Assembly: GCA_016218765.1 (NCBI GenBank)
Contig: JACRCZ010000019.1
Location: 24,370 to 88,369, forward strand
Origin: Deltaproteobacteria bacterium
GTDB lineage: Bacteria; Myxococcota_A; Polyangia; DRWM01; JAAZOP01
DNA: 64,000 bases
Direction of reading: 5' to 3'
In this document: one piece after another, positions 49,924 to 58,680 of the stretch
How the letters are laid out: each line of letters begins with the position of its first letter
Numbering within the stretch: the first letter of the stretch is position 1
Notes under the pieces: generated by a model
The model's database searches: none
Told to the model about the DNA's origin: nothing
Seen by the model: the letters and a program-made list of their open reading frames with translations, nothing else
Made by a program: the position numbers and the translations under genes

Positions 49924-50089
49924 TGGCCAGTAGCTGGTCGCTGGTAGCTGGTGGTGAACAACCAGCGACCAGCCACCAGTCGCCAGTCGCCAGCCGGATT
50001 CCCACCACAAGCCACCAGCTACCAGCCACTAGCCGGTTTCCAGCCGCCAGCCGCTGCCAACCAGCTACGAGCCACGAGCTACTAGCCGA
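49924..50089. repeat. 7-bp degenerate tandem repeat with internal inversion
   Basis: About 165 bases made almost wholly of CCAGCTA/CCAGCCA/CCAGTCG units. The first ~35 bases are in the opposite orientation, so CTGGTCGCTGGT (49934-49945) pairs perfectly with ACCAGCGACCAG (49961-49972), making a 12-bp stem with a 15-base loop. It fills the gap before the next gene. Confidence 0.85.
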
Positions 50090-50138
50090 TCGCCGCCGGC
50101 TTGCTGTATCCTCCCGCGGCAGCCGGAGGCGAACAGCA

Positions 50139-51821
50139 ATGCGCGGGAACATCCTCGGGATCGCCGTGGCCCTCTCGCTCGCGTCGGCCGCTCGACCGGT
50201 CGCCGCGCAGGAGCCGGGGCCGCAGGAACAGGTGGAGAGCCTGCTCGAGCAGGCGCGGCAGGCGTACGAGCAGAACCTGGACATCATCGCCGCGCAGGCG
50301 CTGGTGGATCAGGCGCTGGCCGTCGTCGTGGAGTATCGCGGCGCGGGTCCGCTGGCGGCGATGGCGTACGGCATGCGCGGCGTCATCCACCTCTGGGTCG
50401 GCGAGACGGCGAAGGCGGACGAGATGTTCCGTCTCGCCCTGGCGCAGGATCCGAACCTGCAGCTTCCCGAGGCGTGGTCGGGGCCGGACGTGGAGCGCGC
50501 GTTGCGCGCGGCTGCCCAGCCACCGGGGACGAGCCCGCCTCCTCCCCCGCCCCCGCCCCCGGACGGCGGCAATCCGCCGCCGCCTCCCCCTCCCCCGCCG
50601 CCTCCGCCGCCGACGGACCAGATCCCGATGACGCGGCACACCCGCGTGACGGAGCAGCTCTGGAACCGGCCGGTGCCGATCTACGTCGATGTGAACCCCG
50701 CCCTGCGCGTCGGCGGCGTGTACCTCTACTACCGGACGGACAGCGACACCGGGTTCCAGATGATCGAGATGGGCCGCTTCGGGCCGGGCTACTACGTCGA
50801 GATCCCGTGCACCATCATCCAGCCCACGCGCTGGTTCTACTACATCGCCGTGGTCGACGCGTCCGGGGGGGTGGCCGGGGGCGAGGCGAGCGCGGAGCGC
50901 CCGTACGAGATCACGATGACGCCGTCGCTTTCGGGCACGGCGCCGACGCGTGCCGACGGGAGCTCGGTCCCGTCGTGCGGGCCGAACGGGGAGCCGCCGG
51001 AGCGCGGGGGCGACTGCCCGCCCGGGATGAGCTGCGGCGGGGTGATCTGCGAGCGTTCGTGTGCGCTGGCGGAGGACTGCCCGTACGGGCAGGACTGCAT
51101 CCTGGGCTGCTGCAAGGAGCCGGTGGAGATCGAGGAGCCCGACGAGCCGACCGACTGGTCGTCGTTCGCGGACTACGAGCGTCCCGGCATCGGGCTGTGG
51201 CTGCACCTGGGCGTGGGCGTCGGCATCGGAATCCTCCCCGAGGGCACGGTGAAGGAGCCGCGCTGGTTCACCGACCTGGCGGGCAGCTCGTGGTACGGGC
51301 CGGACGACGCGGCGCGCGGGGGCTTGACGCCCGACGATCGCCAGACGGCGCCGGTGGCGCTGGGCATGTCGCTCTCCGGTTTCGCGATGCGGCTGGGCAT
51401 CGGGTACGACATCCTGCCGTTCCTGTCGGTCGAGCTGAACTACCGTTTCGGCGCCCCGTTCGACATCGACGACTCGAGGTTCCCGTGGCTGGTCGAGGCC
51501 CGGATCGCGTGGTGGTTCCTGACCGGCCCGAAGCATGCCGTGTCGGCGTACGTCGGGGGCGGCGCGGGGCTTCTGACGCACATGGTCTCGCGGGTGGTTT
51601 TCGCGCAGAACGCGCCGGGCGACCCGCCCTCCAAGGTCTACGAGCCCTTCTACCGCATGTCCGGCTACGGTGCCGTGGCGCTTGGGGGCCAGTACCGCTA
51701 CTTCCTGACGGACATGTGGGCCATCGGGGCGGAGCTGGCGATGAACGCCATGTTCGGCTCCTCGATGAACGCCTTCTCCTGGAACTTCGACGCGCTGTTC
51801 GACGCGACGGTCGCCTTCTAG
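50139..51821 (+). CDS. exported protein with TPR-like N-terminus, Pro-rich linker and outer-membrane barrel-like C-terminus
   Basis: A 560-residue protein. A signal peptide (IAVALSLASAARPVAAQ) is followed by ~100 helical residues of TPR/tetratricopeptide type (EQARQAYEQNLDIIAAQALVD segments), a poly-Pro stretch (~130-165), an Ig-like domain (~170-270), a Cys-rich patch (~280-335: PPGMSCGG, CALAEDC, CILGCCKEP), and a C-terminal ~200 residues of alternating hydrophobic and aromatic strands ending in Phe, typical of an outer-membrane beta-barrel. A TPR plus barrel protein in the envelope could act in assembly or export. Start ATG at 50139; the open frame before it is the repeat. Confidence 0.75.
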   Translation: MRGNILGIAVALSLASAARPVAAQEPGPQEQVESLLEQARQAYEQNLDIIAAQALVDQALAVVVEYRGAGPLAAMAYGMRGVIHLWVGETAKADEMFRLALAQDPNLQLPEAWSGPDVERALRAAAQPPGTSPPPPPPPPPDGGNPPPPPPPPPPPPPTDQIPMTRHTRVTEQLWNRPVPIYVDVNPALRVGGVYLYYRTDSDTGFQMIEMGRFGPGYYVEIPCTIIQPTRWFYYIAVVDASGGVAGGEASAERPYEITMTPSLSGTAPTRADGSSVPSCGPNGEPPERGGDCPPGMSCGGVICERSCALAEDCPYGQDCILGCCKEPVEIEEPDEPTDWSSFADYERPGIGLWLHLGVGVGIGILPEGTVKEPRWFTDLAGSSWYGPDDAARGGLTPDDRQTAPVALGMSLSGFAMRLGIGYDILPFLSVELNYRFGAPFDIDDSRFPWLVEARIAWWFLTGPKHAVSAYVGGGAGLLTHMVSRVVFAQNAPGDPPSKVYEPFYRMSGYGAVALGGQYRYFLTDMWAIGAELAMNAMFGSSMNAFSWNFDALFDATVAF

Positions 51822-52585
51822 CCCGGCCCGACCATCAGGGCGACGTCGGAGATCCGCGCCCAGGGCAACGTCCGCAGCGCGGCCAGCCAGCCGGCGCACG
51901 TCATGGTGCGGACCTCGTCGCCCAGGGGGAAGTACCGGCTGCGGCCCTTGGTCAGGTCGAAGAACAGCGACACGGGCCGGCTCCCCACCTCGTCCCGCAG
52001 CACCCGCAGGCAGCGCTCGACCCGCGTCTTGCGCAGGAAGACGAAGAGCGGTTCGGGCCGGCGCGCGACGAGCCGGAAGCGCCGTTCGCCCCGGCTGTCG
52101 GGCGGCACGTCCAGGAAGAACGCGAAGCTGAACGCGTTGGTGTCCAGCCGCCACTCGATCCCGCTGAGCGAGAGCATCGTGGTGAGGCAGGAAGGACCGG
52201 GGCGGGCGACGATGCGGACGCCCCGTTCGCGCAGCGCGGCGACGACCCAGGCCCCGGGATCGACGAACGCCGGGATGCCGCCGGAGGCCATCATGCCGAC
52301 GTCCTCGCGCCGCAGGACGGCGACGAGCCAGTCGAGGAACCCCGGATCGGGCGTCTCCGGGATCGTGCGCAGCTCCTTGGCCGCGGGGTCGACGCCCCGG
52401 AGCCGGCGCAGCTCGTGCCGGGCGTTGTCGACGGACTCCACCAGCAGCATGCGCAGGCGGGTGACGTCGGCGACGACGCGAGCGGTAACGTCGGCGCCGT
52501 GGCCGATGTGCCAGGGCAGGAGGTGCAGGCAACCCGCGCGGGCACGGCGGCGGGGCGGGCTCGCGGGGGGACGCTTGGTCGGCAT
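51818..52585 (-). CDS. tetrapyrrole-methylase-family protein (RsmI-like)
   Basis: A 255-residue protein. LLPWHIGHGADVTARVVADVT and the later FLDWLVAVLRREDVGMMASGGIPAFVDPG match the SAM-binding fold of the tetrapyrrole (corrin/porphyrin) methylase superfamily, here closest in pattern to RsmI-like 16S rRNA 2'-O-methyltransferases (RPGPSCLTTMLSLSG follows). Length is near the ~280 of RsmI, so it could be a shortened or divergent member. Start ATG at 52585 (or 52600). Its stop and the stop of the upstream gene share bases (CTAG), so the two genes are convergent with no gap. Confidence 0.7.
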   Translation of the reverse strand: MPTKRPPASPPRRRARAGCLHLLPWHIGHGADVTARVVADVTRLRMLLVESVDNARHELRRLRGVDPAAKELRTIPETPDPGFLDWLVAVLRREDVGMMASGGIPAFVDPGAWVVAALRERGVRIVARPGPSCLTTMLSLSGIEWRLDTNAFSFAFFLDVPPDSRGERRFRLVARRPEPLFVFLRKTRVERCLRVLRDEVGSRPVSLFFDLTKGRSRYFPLGDEVRTMTCAGWLAALRTLPWARISDVALMVGPG

Positions 52586-52663
52586 CGCGGGATAGCACAT
52601 CACGGCGGGGGTGCGGGTGCAAGGCGGAGGGCGTGTCCCGCAGGGTCCCGCCAAAGTCGGTCC

Positions 52664-52696
52664 TGCGGCCTCTGCGACTCTGCGACTCTGCGCGAA
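52664..52696 (-). repeat. TTCGCGCAGAG-type tandem repeat
   Basis: Read on the minus strand it begins TTCGCGCAGAG and continues as 8-9 bp CGCAGAGT units. Same anchor and unit style as 55927-55963, which lies in the opposite orientation. Confidence 0.7.
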
Positions 52697-52832
52697 ATTC
52701 GGGGCGCGGAACCTCGCGGTGCCCGCGCGACACCCCGCCACGGCGAGAATGGCGAAGCCCCGGTGTGTCCGGAGAATCCGGGCCTCCTTCCACGGTTGAC
52801 CTTCGGCGCCGGACGGGAGATCCTCCCCCGCC

Positions 52833-53852
52833 ATGTCAACCGTTCCGAAGAACCACGCATCGGCCGGCGGGAGGAACGCAGGGCGAGCGCATCCGCTCTT
52901 GCGTCTGTTCGACTTCGTGGACCCGATGGATCTGGCGAGGCTGTTCAACCCGATCGAGGTGGCGAAGATCGGGATCAATCTGGCGACCGGCCGGCACCGC
53001 ACGGCCGACGGCACGGATCCGGGCGAGCGCGATCCCGCGTTCGTGGAGGCGTTCGTCGACTGGTCGCGGTGGGTGGGGGAGAACTACTTCCGCTCGGAGA
53101 TCCGCGGAACGGCGCGCTTGCCGCCGACGGGTCCGGCCTTGATCGTGGGCAATCACAGCGGCGGACTGGTGACGCTCGACGCGCTCCTGGTCTGGGTGGC
53201 CGTGTGGGACGCCTTCGGACCCGATCGTTCGGTCTACGGGCTCGCCCATGACGTCGTGTACGACACGCCGTTCCTGCGCAAGTACGTCGGGCGCTTGGGG
53301 GTCCTGCGCGCCGGCCACGAGGGGGCGCACCGCGCGTTCGAGGCGGGCCACATGGCGCTGGTGTACCCCGGCTCCGACTACGACAGCTTCCGACCCTGGG
53401 GCGAGCGCAACCGCGCGGTGCTCGCCGGACGCAAGGGCTTCGTCAAGCTCGCGCTGCGGGAGCGCGTGCCGGTGGTGCCGCTGGCGAGCGTCGGGATGCA
53501 CGAGACGCTGATCGTCCTGACGAGGGGCGAGCGGCTGGGCAAGGCGCTGGGGATGCACCGCCTGCTGCGCTCGAACGTCCTGCCCGTCGCGCTCGGGGTG
53601 CCGTGGGGCTTGTACACGCCCTACCTGCCGCAGTTCCCGCTGCCGGCGCAGGTCACGATCGAGTTCGGCGAGCCGATCCGCTGGGACTACCCGCCCGGCG
53701 CGGAGCACGACCCCGACATCGTGGAGCGATGCTACCGCGAGGTCGAAGCCGCGCTGCAGCGGGGGCTCGACGGGCTGGCCGAGGGCCGCATTCCCTTCCT
53801 GGGCCGCCCGCCTTTCCGGCGTGCTCAGCCGAACGTGAGGTCCAGCCGGTAG
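52833..53852 (+). CDS. PlsC/DGAT-like acyltransferase
   Basis: A 339-residue protein of the LPLAT/PlsC superfamily. The motif-I equivalent is NHSGGLVTLD, where the acyl-binding His is present but the Asp lies eight residues on instead of five; FEAGHMALVYPGSDYD and PVVPLASVG supply later motifs, with YPGSD replacing FPEGT. These changes resemble DGAT/wax-ester-like LPLAT proteins of Actinobacteria and Myxococcota. It would acylate glycerol, lysolipid or an alcohol. No signal peptide. It overlaps the convergent gene that follows by 28 bases. Confidence 0.75.
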   Translation: MSTVPKNHASAGGRNAGRAHPLLRLFDFVDPMDLARLFNPIEVAKIGINLATGRHRTADGTDPGERDPAFVEAFVDWSRWVGENYFRSEIRGTARLPPTGPALIVGNHSGGLVTLDALLVWVAVWDAFGPDRSVYGLAHDVVYDTPFLRKYVGRLGVLRAGHEGAHRAFEAGHMALVYPGSDYDSFRPWGERNRAVLAGRKGFVKLALRERVPVVPLASVGMHETLIVLTRGERLGKALGMHRLLRSNVLPVALGVPWGLYTPYLPQFPLPAQVTIEFGEPIRWDYPPGAEHDPDIVERCYREVEAALQRGLDGLAEGRIPFLGRPPFRRAQPNVRSSR

Positions 53853-55864
53853 GAGCCTTCCGCGCCGCGGTAGCCGTAGACGTGGATCCGGTACCTGCGA
53901 CCGGAGACGGTGGTCAGCGTGACGGCCTCGCTGTTGCTCGTGCCGTTGGACGAGCCGAGCACGGCGCCGGACTCGTCGGTGACCTCCAGATCGAGGTCGC
54001 CGTCGGCGTGGGTGAAGGAGAGGGTGACGGTGAGCGGCCGGCCGTCGCCCGTTACGGAGAACCAGTCGTCGTCGCCGCTGCAGACGGCGCCCTCACGGCT
54101 CCCGGCGGCGACGGCGGACGCCGCCGCCGGCGAGTCGTTGTCCTCGAAGGAGTCCTCGGTGCAGCCCGCGGGCGTGCTGCCGCCGAGCGAGCACCAGGCG
54201 GTCCAGTCGTGGGTCGCCTCCGTGTCGTCGGCATTGCTGCGCTGCGGGCACGCCTCGTCCTCGGACCACGGGACCCACTGGGCCGCGCGACCGGTCGCGG
54301 CGGCGTAGTCCGCAAACGCGCGGTAGGCGCCTGCCGTGCGCTTGAACACGACGGGGACGGTGCAGCCGGAGGCCTGGAGCGTCTGGGCGTAGTCGACGAT
54401 GATGCGGTACATCTGGGCGTTGGTGCGGTTCCAGCAGCAGGTGGGCGAACGCAGGTAGTCCAGCTCGGCGAAGACGTAGTCGTCGAAGGTGCGGTACGTG
54501 CGGTCGACCTCCTCGCGGGTCTTTGCGAACTCGGCCTGCATCAGGACGTACAGCTCGTCGAACGCCGCCTCGCGCGCCTCGCGCGCGGAGCAGGAGGCTG
54601 GGTACTGCGACAGGTGCTGTCGTTTGGCCTGGATGACGCCGAGCAGGGTGTCGCGGCGCTGCTCGGGCGGAACCTCGCCCAGCAGGCCGGCGAACCGGGC
54701 GGGTCGGGCGGCGACGCGGTCGTAGTCGCGATCGTTGATCCAGCTCGCCTCGTCCGCGGCCATCCAGGCGTTGGTCCAGAAGCCGCCGACGTTCTTGGCG
54801 ACGCGGAAGCGCTTCAGGCCGCCGCCGATGTGGGAGTAGATCTCGCCGGAGGAGTTCGTCGACGGTCCCCCGCCCTCGTCGTTGGTGAAGTTGCGCTTCG
54901 TCTCCGCGGAGGTCTGCCAGGCCGGCTGCGCGGGCGGGAGGTTGCCGTAGACGTCCTCGGCCTCCAGCTGCCCGTCCGCAAGCCGCTCGGCGCGGACGAC
55001 GACCATGGTGTGTCCGCTGCCGTTGCGCGCGCGCCGGAAGAGCAGGAAGTCGCCGGTGCGCAGCGCCTCGGGGACGAGGTTGAACGTGTTGAGCGAGTCG
55101 GCGAGGTTGGCGGAGCCCATGTAGATGAGGACGAGGCGGATGAAGTGTCCCGCGCGCTTGTTGAGGTGGATTTCGTCGAGGTAGGCGCCGGTGCGCAGGC
55201 CGGGGCCGAGGAAGGTCTGCTCGTCGCCGGTCTGCACGCCGCGGGCCCGCAGGGCGGAGTCCTTCGGCCAGGAGCGATTGTAGTCGGCCGGGGCCATGCT
55301 CGAGTGGTCGCGGTAGTCGCGGGCGAAGCGGGGCATGCCGTTCCAGTTGCCGGACGCCGTGCGGATGCCGAAATGGCCGAAGTACACGCGGCGGCCGGCG
55401 TCGTAGCCGACGAGGTAGAAGGGGAGCTTGTACCAGGCGGCGAAGGAGGCGCGCAGGAGGATGGCGGTGTCGGCGCAGTCGAGCTTGGGGGCCGGGAGGG
55501 TCTTGCCCCAGGGGGTGGTGAGCTGGAAGGTGTCGCCCCAGGTCGTGACGGAGGGGGTCTTCTGGAGCGACCCGATCCAGCGGGCGTACTTCTCGTCCCA
55601 ATTGAGGCCGCTGTTCTCCGCCCAGGCGATGCCGGCGCGCCGGGCGTTCGCGGTGTCGCGGTCCTCCCACTGGTTCTCGACGACCCAGGCCTGGGTGTCG
55701 ACGTAGCTCCCGGTGGCCGAGAGGCCGGGGACGCCGGCGCTGTCCTCCTTGCCGAGCAGCTCGCCGGGGAGCAGCTCGTCGGCCTCGTCGAAGGCCGCGG
55801 GGTCTTCGGCCGAGCAGGCGGCAAACGCCGTGGCCAGGAACGCGATTGCGAGGGAGCGCGTCAT
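53825..55864 (-). CDS. NlpC/P60-like cysteine peptidase lipoprotein with C-terminal PPC domain
   Basis: A 679-residue lipoprotein (lipobox FAAC, Cys17). The catalytic-type Cys is in KLDCADTAILL (Cys130) and the His in GDFLLFRRARNGSGHTMVVV (His285), the GD(F/L)LLF...GH order of NlpC/P60 and CHAP-like cysteine peptidases; the 155-residue gap between them is long for the family, so the core may carry an insertion. Residues ~480-560 hold two CCxxC clusters. The C-terminal ~100 residues (EDNDSPAAASAVAAG, DDDWFSVTGDG, LTVTLSFTHADGDLDLEV) are a bacterial pre-peptidase C-terminal (PPC) domain. Likely cell-wall or extracellular peptidase. The enzymatic assignment is inferred. Confidence 0.65.
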   Translation of the reverse strand: MTRSLAIAFLATAFAACSAEDPAAFDEADELLPGELLGKEDSAGVPGLSATGSYVDTQAWVVENQWEDRDTANARRAGIAWAENSGLNWDEKYARWIGSLQKTPSVTTWGDTFQLTTPWGKTLPAPKLDCADTAILLRASFAAWYKLPFYLVGYDAGRRVYFGHFGIRTASGNWNGMPRFARDYRDHSSMAPADYNRSWPKDSALRARGVQTGDEQTFLGPGLRTGAYLDEIHLNKRAGHFIRLVLIYMGSANLADSLNTFNLVPEALRTGDFLLFRRARNGSGHTMVVVRAERLADGQLEAEDVYGNLPPAQPAWQTSAETKRNFTNDEGGGPSTNSSGEIYSHIGGGLKRFRVAKNVGGFWTNAWMAADEASWINDRDYDRVAARPARFAGLLGEVPPEQRRDTLLGVIQAKRQHLSQYPASCSAREAREAAFDELYVLMQAEFAKTREEVDRTYRTFDDYVFAELDYLRSPTCCWNRTNAQMYRIIVDYAQTLQASGCTVPVVFKRTAGAYRAFADYAAATGRAAQWVPWSEDEACPQRSNADDTEATHDWTAWCSLGGSTPAGCTEDSFEDNDSPAAASAVAAGSREGAVCSGDDDWFSVTGDGRPLTVTLSFTHADGDLDLEVTDESGAVLGSSNGTSNSEAVTLTTVSGRRYRIHVYGYRGAEGSYRLDLTFG

Positions 55865-55926
55865 CGTTTCACCTCTTGCCGGAAGGTAGCGGATTGACGG
55901 ACGGACGGCAAACGCGCGAGGGGACC

Positions 55927-55963
55927 TTCGCGCAGGGGCGCAGAGACGCAGAGGCGCAGAGGG
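55927..55963 (+). repeat. TTCGCGCAG-type tandem repeat
   Basis: Begins TTCGCGCAGGGGCGCAG and continues as 9-bp CGCAGAGA units in the gap between two leftward genes. Its inverted partner is at 52664-52696. Confidence 0.7.
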
Positions 55964-55975
55964 GGACGGGGGTAC

Positions 55976-56839
55976 TCACGGCTGCGGAGTGCCGAGGCCG
56001 ACGGCGGGGCCGATGCCGGCGAAACGCGCGAGGGTGCGGAGGTGCTCGCAGCCGTGCATCGGGTCGGCGGCGCACTTGCGGCCGAAGCTCTGCCGGACGT
56101 CGCCGAAGGTGAGGTGCTCCTCGGTGAGGGAAGCGAGGAGCAGGCACGCGGCGCTCGAGCCGTCCTCGCAGCCGGCGCTCGCGAAGCTCCGCGCGGCGTC
56201 CCCTTGGCGCAGCTCGACGCTCATGACGGCCGCCGCGGCACAGCCGAGCGGGTAGCCGGCGCGGCAGGCCAGGGCGTAGAAGCGGAGCGCCCGGCCCCGC
56301 TCGCCCAGGATCTCCGCCTCGACGGCGTGCGCGAGGCACACGCGCGCAACGCCGCCCAGGCAGAGCTCGAGAGCGAAGCGCGACTTGTTCTCCACCAGCG
56401 GCAGGCCGTGCTCGTCCCGTTCGATCCCGAGGAACGCGTCGCGCCGCGCCGCGTCCTGCAGCTCGGGAGTCGGCCAGTCGAGGTTCGCCTCGGCGTCCGG
56501 CTGGGCGAGGCAGCCGAGGAAGGACCCGGTGTCGCACGACTCGGCGAACATGCGTGCGGCGCCGGCCTGGTCGCCGGCGTCGAGGCGCCGGAAGGCGTCG
56601 ACGGCGCATGCCTCGGGCAGCCCCGACGCGCAGACGGATCGATTGGGCGCGCGGGTCGGCGGCGCCGCCTGGATCGACAGGAAACGGGTCGGCGAGGACC
56701 GGGCGGGGCGGCGCGCTCGCGCCGAGCCGCCGGGCGGTGCGCCGGCCAGGACGGCGAGGGTCACGGCCGAACCGCAAAGGGCGAGGCCGGCCAGGACGGG
56801 CAAAATCAGGGACTTCCAGGTCTTCCGTGCGGGTTCCAT
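55976..56839 (-). CDS. single-helix membrane-anchored Cys-rich Sel1-like protein
   Basis: A 287-residue protein with one N-terminal transmembrane helix (SLILPVLAGLALCGSAVTLAV) and no cleavage site I can support. The C-terminal ~210 residues are helical with about 14 Cys in pairs (ESCDTGSFLGC, ACRAGYPLGCAAAA, GCEDGSSAACLLLAS), the same Cys-pair pattern as the Sel1-like lipoprotein at 8977. It may be a small relative of that protein. ATG at 56839 has GGAG a few bases upstream; an earlier in-frame start exists but lengthens the N-terminus without support. Confidence 0.65.
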   Translation of the reverse strand: MEPARKTWKSLILPVLAGLALCGSAVTLAVLAGAPPGGSARARRPARSSPTRFLSIQAAPPTRAPNRSVCASGLPEACAVDAFRRLDAGDQAGAARMFAESCDTGSFLGCLAQPDAEANLDWPTPELQDAARRDAFLGIERDEHGLPLVENKSRFALELCLGGVARVCLAHAVEAEILGERGRALRFYALACRAGYPLGCAAAAVMSVELRQGDAARSFASAGCEDGSSAACLLLASLTEEHLTFGDVRQSFGRKCAADPMHGCEHLRTLARFAGIGPAVGLGTPQP

Positions 56840-56936
56840 CGGTTGTCTCCTTCGCGCCGGGGTTCTTGTCGGCGGTCGTCCCGCCCGTCCGGCGCGGGCA
56901 TCCATCGCGCGTGGATGGCTGAGTGTTGCGTGGCCG

Positions 56937-56966
56937 GGTCATCGAGGCTGGGGTCATCGAGGCTGT
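56937..56966 (+). repeat. 15-bp perfect tandem duplication
   Basis: GGGTCATCGAGGCTG occurs twice in direct tandem, with no mismatch, upstream of the acid phosphatase gene. It may duplicate a regulatory site. Confidence 0.75.
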
Positions 56967-57084
56967 AGCGGAATCGGTCCGGACGTGTCACGATTCCGGC
57001 GAGCGGGCGGTCGGGGCGTCCGGACCGCCTGTTCGTGCCTTTTCCGGGCGGCGCCGCGCCGGGCGGCGGCCATGCGAGGTGGAC

Positions 57085-58668
57085 ATGAGGAGCGTCAGAC
57101 GAACCGTGGTCCTTTTCGTCGCGCTGATCGCGCTCGTCGCCGGCGCGCCGGCCTCGGCCGCGCCGCGCTGGGAGCGGCTGAGCTGGACCGGGCCCACCGA
57201 CACGACGATGACCGTGACGTGGACGGACGACGCGGCGGGAACCGGGCAGGTCGAGTACCGGCGGGCGGGCGATCCGGCGGCCACCGCCGTCGCGGCCGAC
57301 GGCACGCCCACGGGCAGCGGGGATCTGGACATCACCTACACGGCGACGCTCACGGGACTGACGGCCTCGACGGGCTACGAGTACCGCGTGCAGTCGGGCG
57401 GGTCGTGGGGCGAGTGGTTCCCGTTCCGCACGGCGCCTCCGCCATCGACGTGCGAGCCGATCCGGTTTGCCGCCCTGGGTGACAATCGCGGTCAGGATCT
57501 CCTGGGCTTCTACATCCCGTCGCTGCAGTGGGACGACGTGGCGATCGCGGTGGCCGGCGAGGCCCCGCTGTTCGCGCTCGACACGGGCGACTTCATCTAC
57601 GACGGCGCGGAAACCGGCCAGTGGCCGCCCGAGATGAACAGCACGACCCCATTGTCGCGCATCTCGCCGTTCTTCCTGGTGCAAGGCAACCACGACGACG
57701 GGCCGGGCGAGGGTCCCGGCGCGAACTTCAACAAGATGTTCAACTACCCGCTCGACGGCCCCGACGGCGTCGACGACTACTACCAGTTCGTCACCGGCAA
57801 CGTCCTGGTCGTCGGGCTGTCGACGTACACGTACTCGATGGACGCGCAGATCGATTGGCTGCGCACTCTGCTCGAGGCGCACGTCTCGGACGTCGACTGG
57901 CGGGTGGTGTTCTTCCACACGCCGGTCTGGTCGAGCGGCGCGCACGGGAACAACGAGGACGACAAGACGCGTGCCGACCGGCTGGTCCCGCTCCTGGACG
58001 AGTTCGGGGTCGACCTGGTGCTCAACGGGCACGATCACGACTACGAGCGGTTCCACCCCTCGCGCGGCGGGTACGGCGGCGTGCCCCGCGTCTGGACGCC
58101 CCTGCCGCTGGACGGGGAGACGCGCGGGACGCCCGAGGGGACGACGTACATCGTGACGGGCGGGGGCGGCGCGCTGGCGAACCCGATCTTCAGCAGCCGG
58201 GTACCGGGCGCCGCGACCGGCTCGAACCACCTCAATTTCGTCCTGGCCGAGGTGGACGGCGGGACGATGCGCCTGATCGCGCGGGACTGCGGCCAGCAGC
58301 TCACGAGCTGGACCTCCGCGGACTGCTCGGGCGAGCTGGAGTCGATCGTGTTCGAGAAGGAGTCCACGGTCTGTCCGGCCGGGCCCGACGCCGACGCCGA
58401 TGCCGATGCCGACGCCGACGCCGATGCCGATGCCGACGCCGACGTCGCGGAGGAGGCGGACGCCTCGCCGCCGGACGCCGTGCCCGACGCGCCGGCCGAG
58501 ACGACGCCGGAGGCGGCCGATGACGTCGTGGCCGACGCGCCGGCCGAGACGACGACGCCCCCGACGGGCGGCGGCTCGGGCTGCGGCTGCCGCGCGACGG
58601 GAGGCCCGGGCGCGGGGCTCGTGCTCTTCGCCTTGGGCCTGCTGGGGCTGGCGAGGCGAAAGCGGTAG
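57085..58668 (+). CDS. purple acid phosphatase-like metallophosphoesterase with MYXO-CTERM signal
   Basis: A 527-residue exported enzyme. A Sec signal (VVLFVALIALVAGAPASA) is followed by a fibronectin-III-like domain (~30-125) and a calcineurin-type phosphatase (~135-420): DNRGQD, LDTGDFIYDG, GNHDD, FFHTPVWSSG and GHDHDYER provide the dimetal-binding Asp, Asn and His residues in the order of plant and bacterial purple acid phosphatases. Residues ~430-500 are an Asp/Ala linker encoded by GCCGAC/GCCGAT repeats, then GGGSGCGCRATGG, a hydrophobic helix and ARRKR form a MYXO-CTERM signal. The protein would release phosphate outside the cell and be surface-sorted. Confidence 0.88.
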   Translation: MRSVRRTVVLFVALIALVAGAPASAAPRWERLSWTGPTDTTMTVTWTDDAAGTGQVEYRRAGDPAATAVAADGTPTGSGDLDITYTATLTGLTASTGYEYRVQSGGSWGEWFPFRTAPPPSTCEPIRFAALGDNRGQDLLGFYIPSLQWDDVAIAVAGEAPLFALDTGDFIYDGAETGQWPPEMNSTTPLSRISPFFLVQGNHDDGPGEGPGANFNKMFNYPLDGPDGVDDYYQFVTGNVLVVGLSTYTYSMDAQIDWLRTLLEAHVSDVDWRVVFFHTPVWSSGAHGNNEDDKTRADRLVPLLDEFGVDLVLNGHDHDYERFHPSRGGYGGVPRVWTPLPLDGETRGTPEGTTYIVTGGGGALANPIFSSRVPGAATGSNHLNFVLAEVDGGTMRLIARDCGQQLTSWTSADCSGELESIVFEKESTVCPAGPDADADADADADADADADADVAEEADASPPDAVPDAPAETTPEAADDVVADAPAETTTPPTGGGSGCGCRATGGPGAGLVLFALGLLGLARRKR

Positions 58669-58680
58669 GGCCGGACGGAT

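Noticed and set aside
49924..50089. CRISPR-like array
   Set aside because: Units are 7 bp and degenerate, with no spacers of uniform length and no cas genes nearby.
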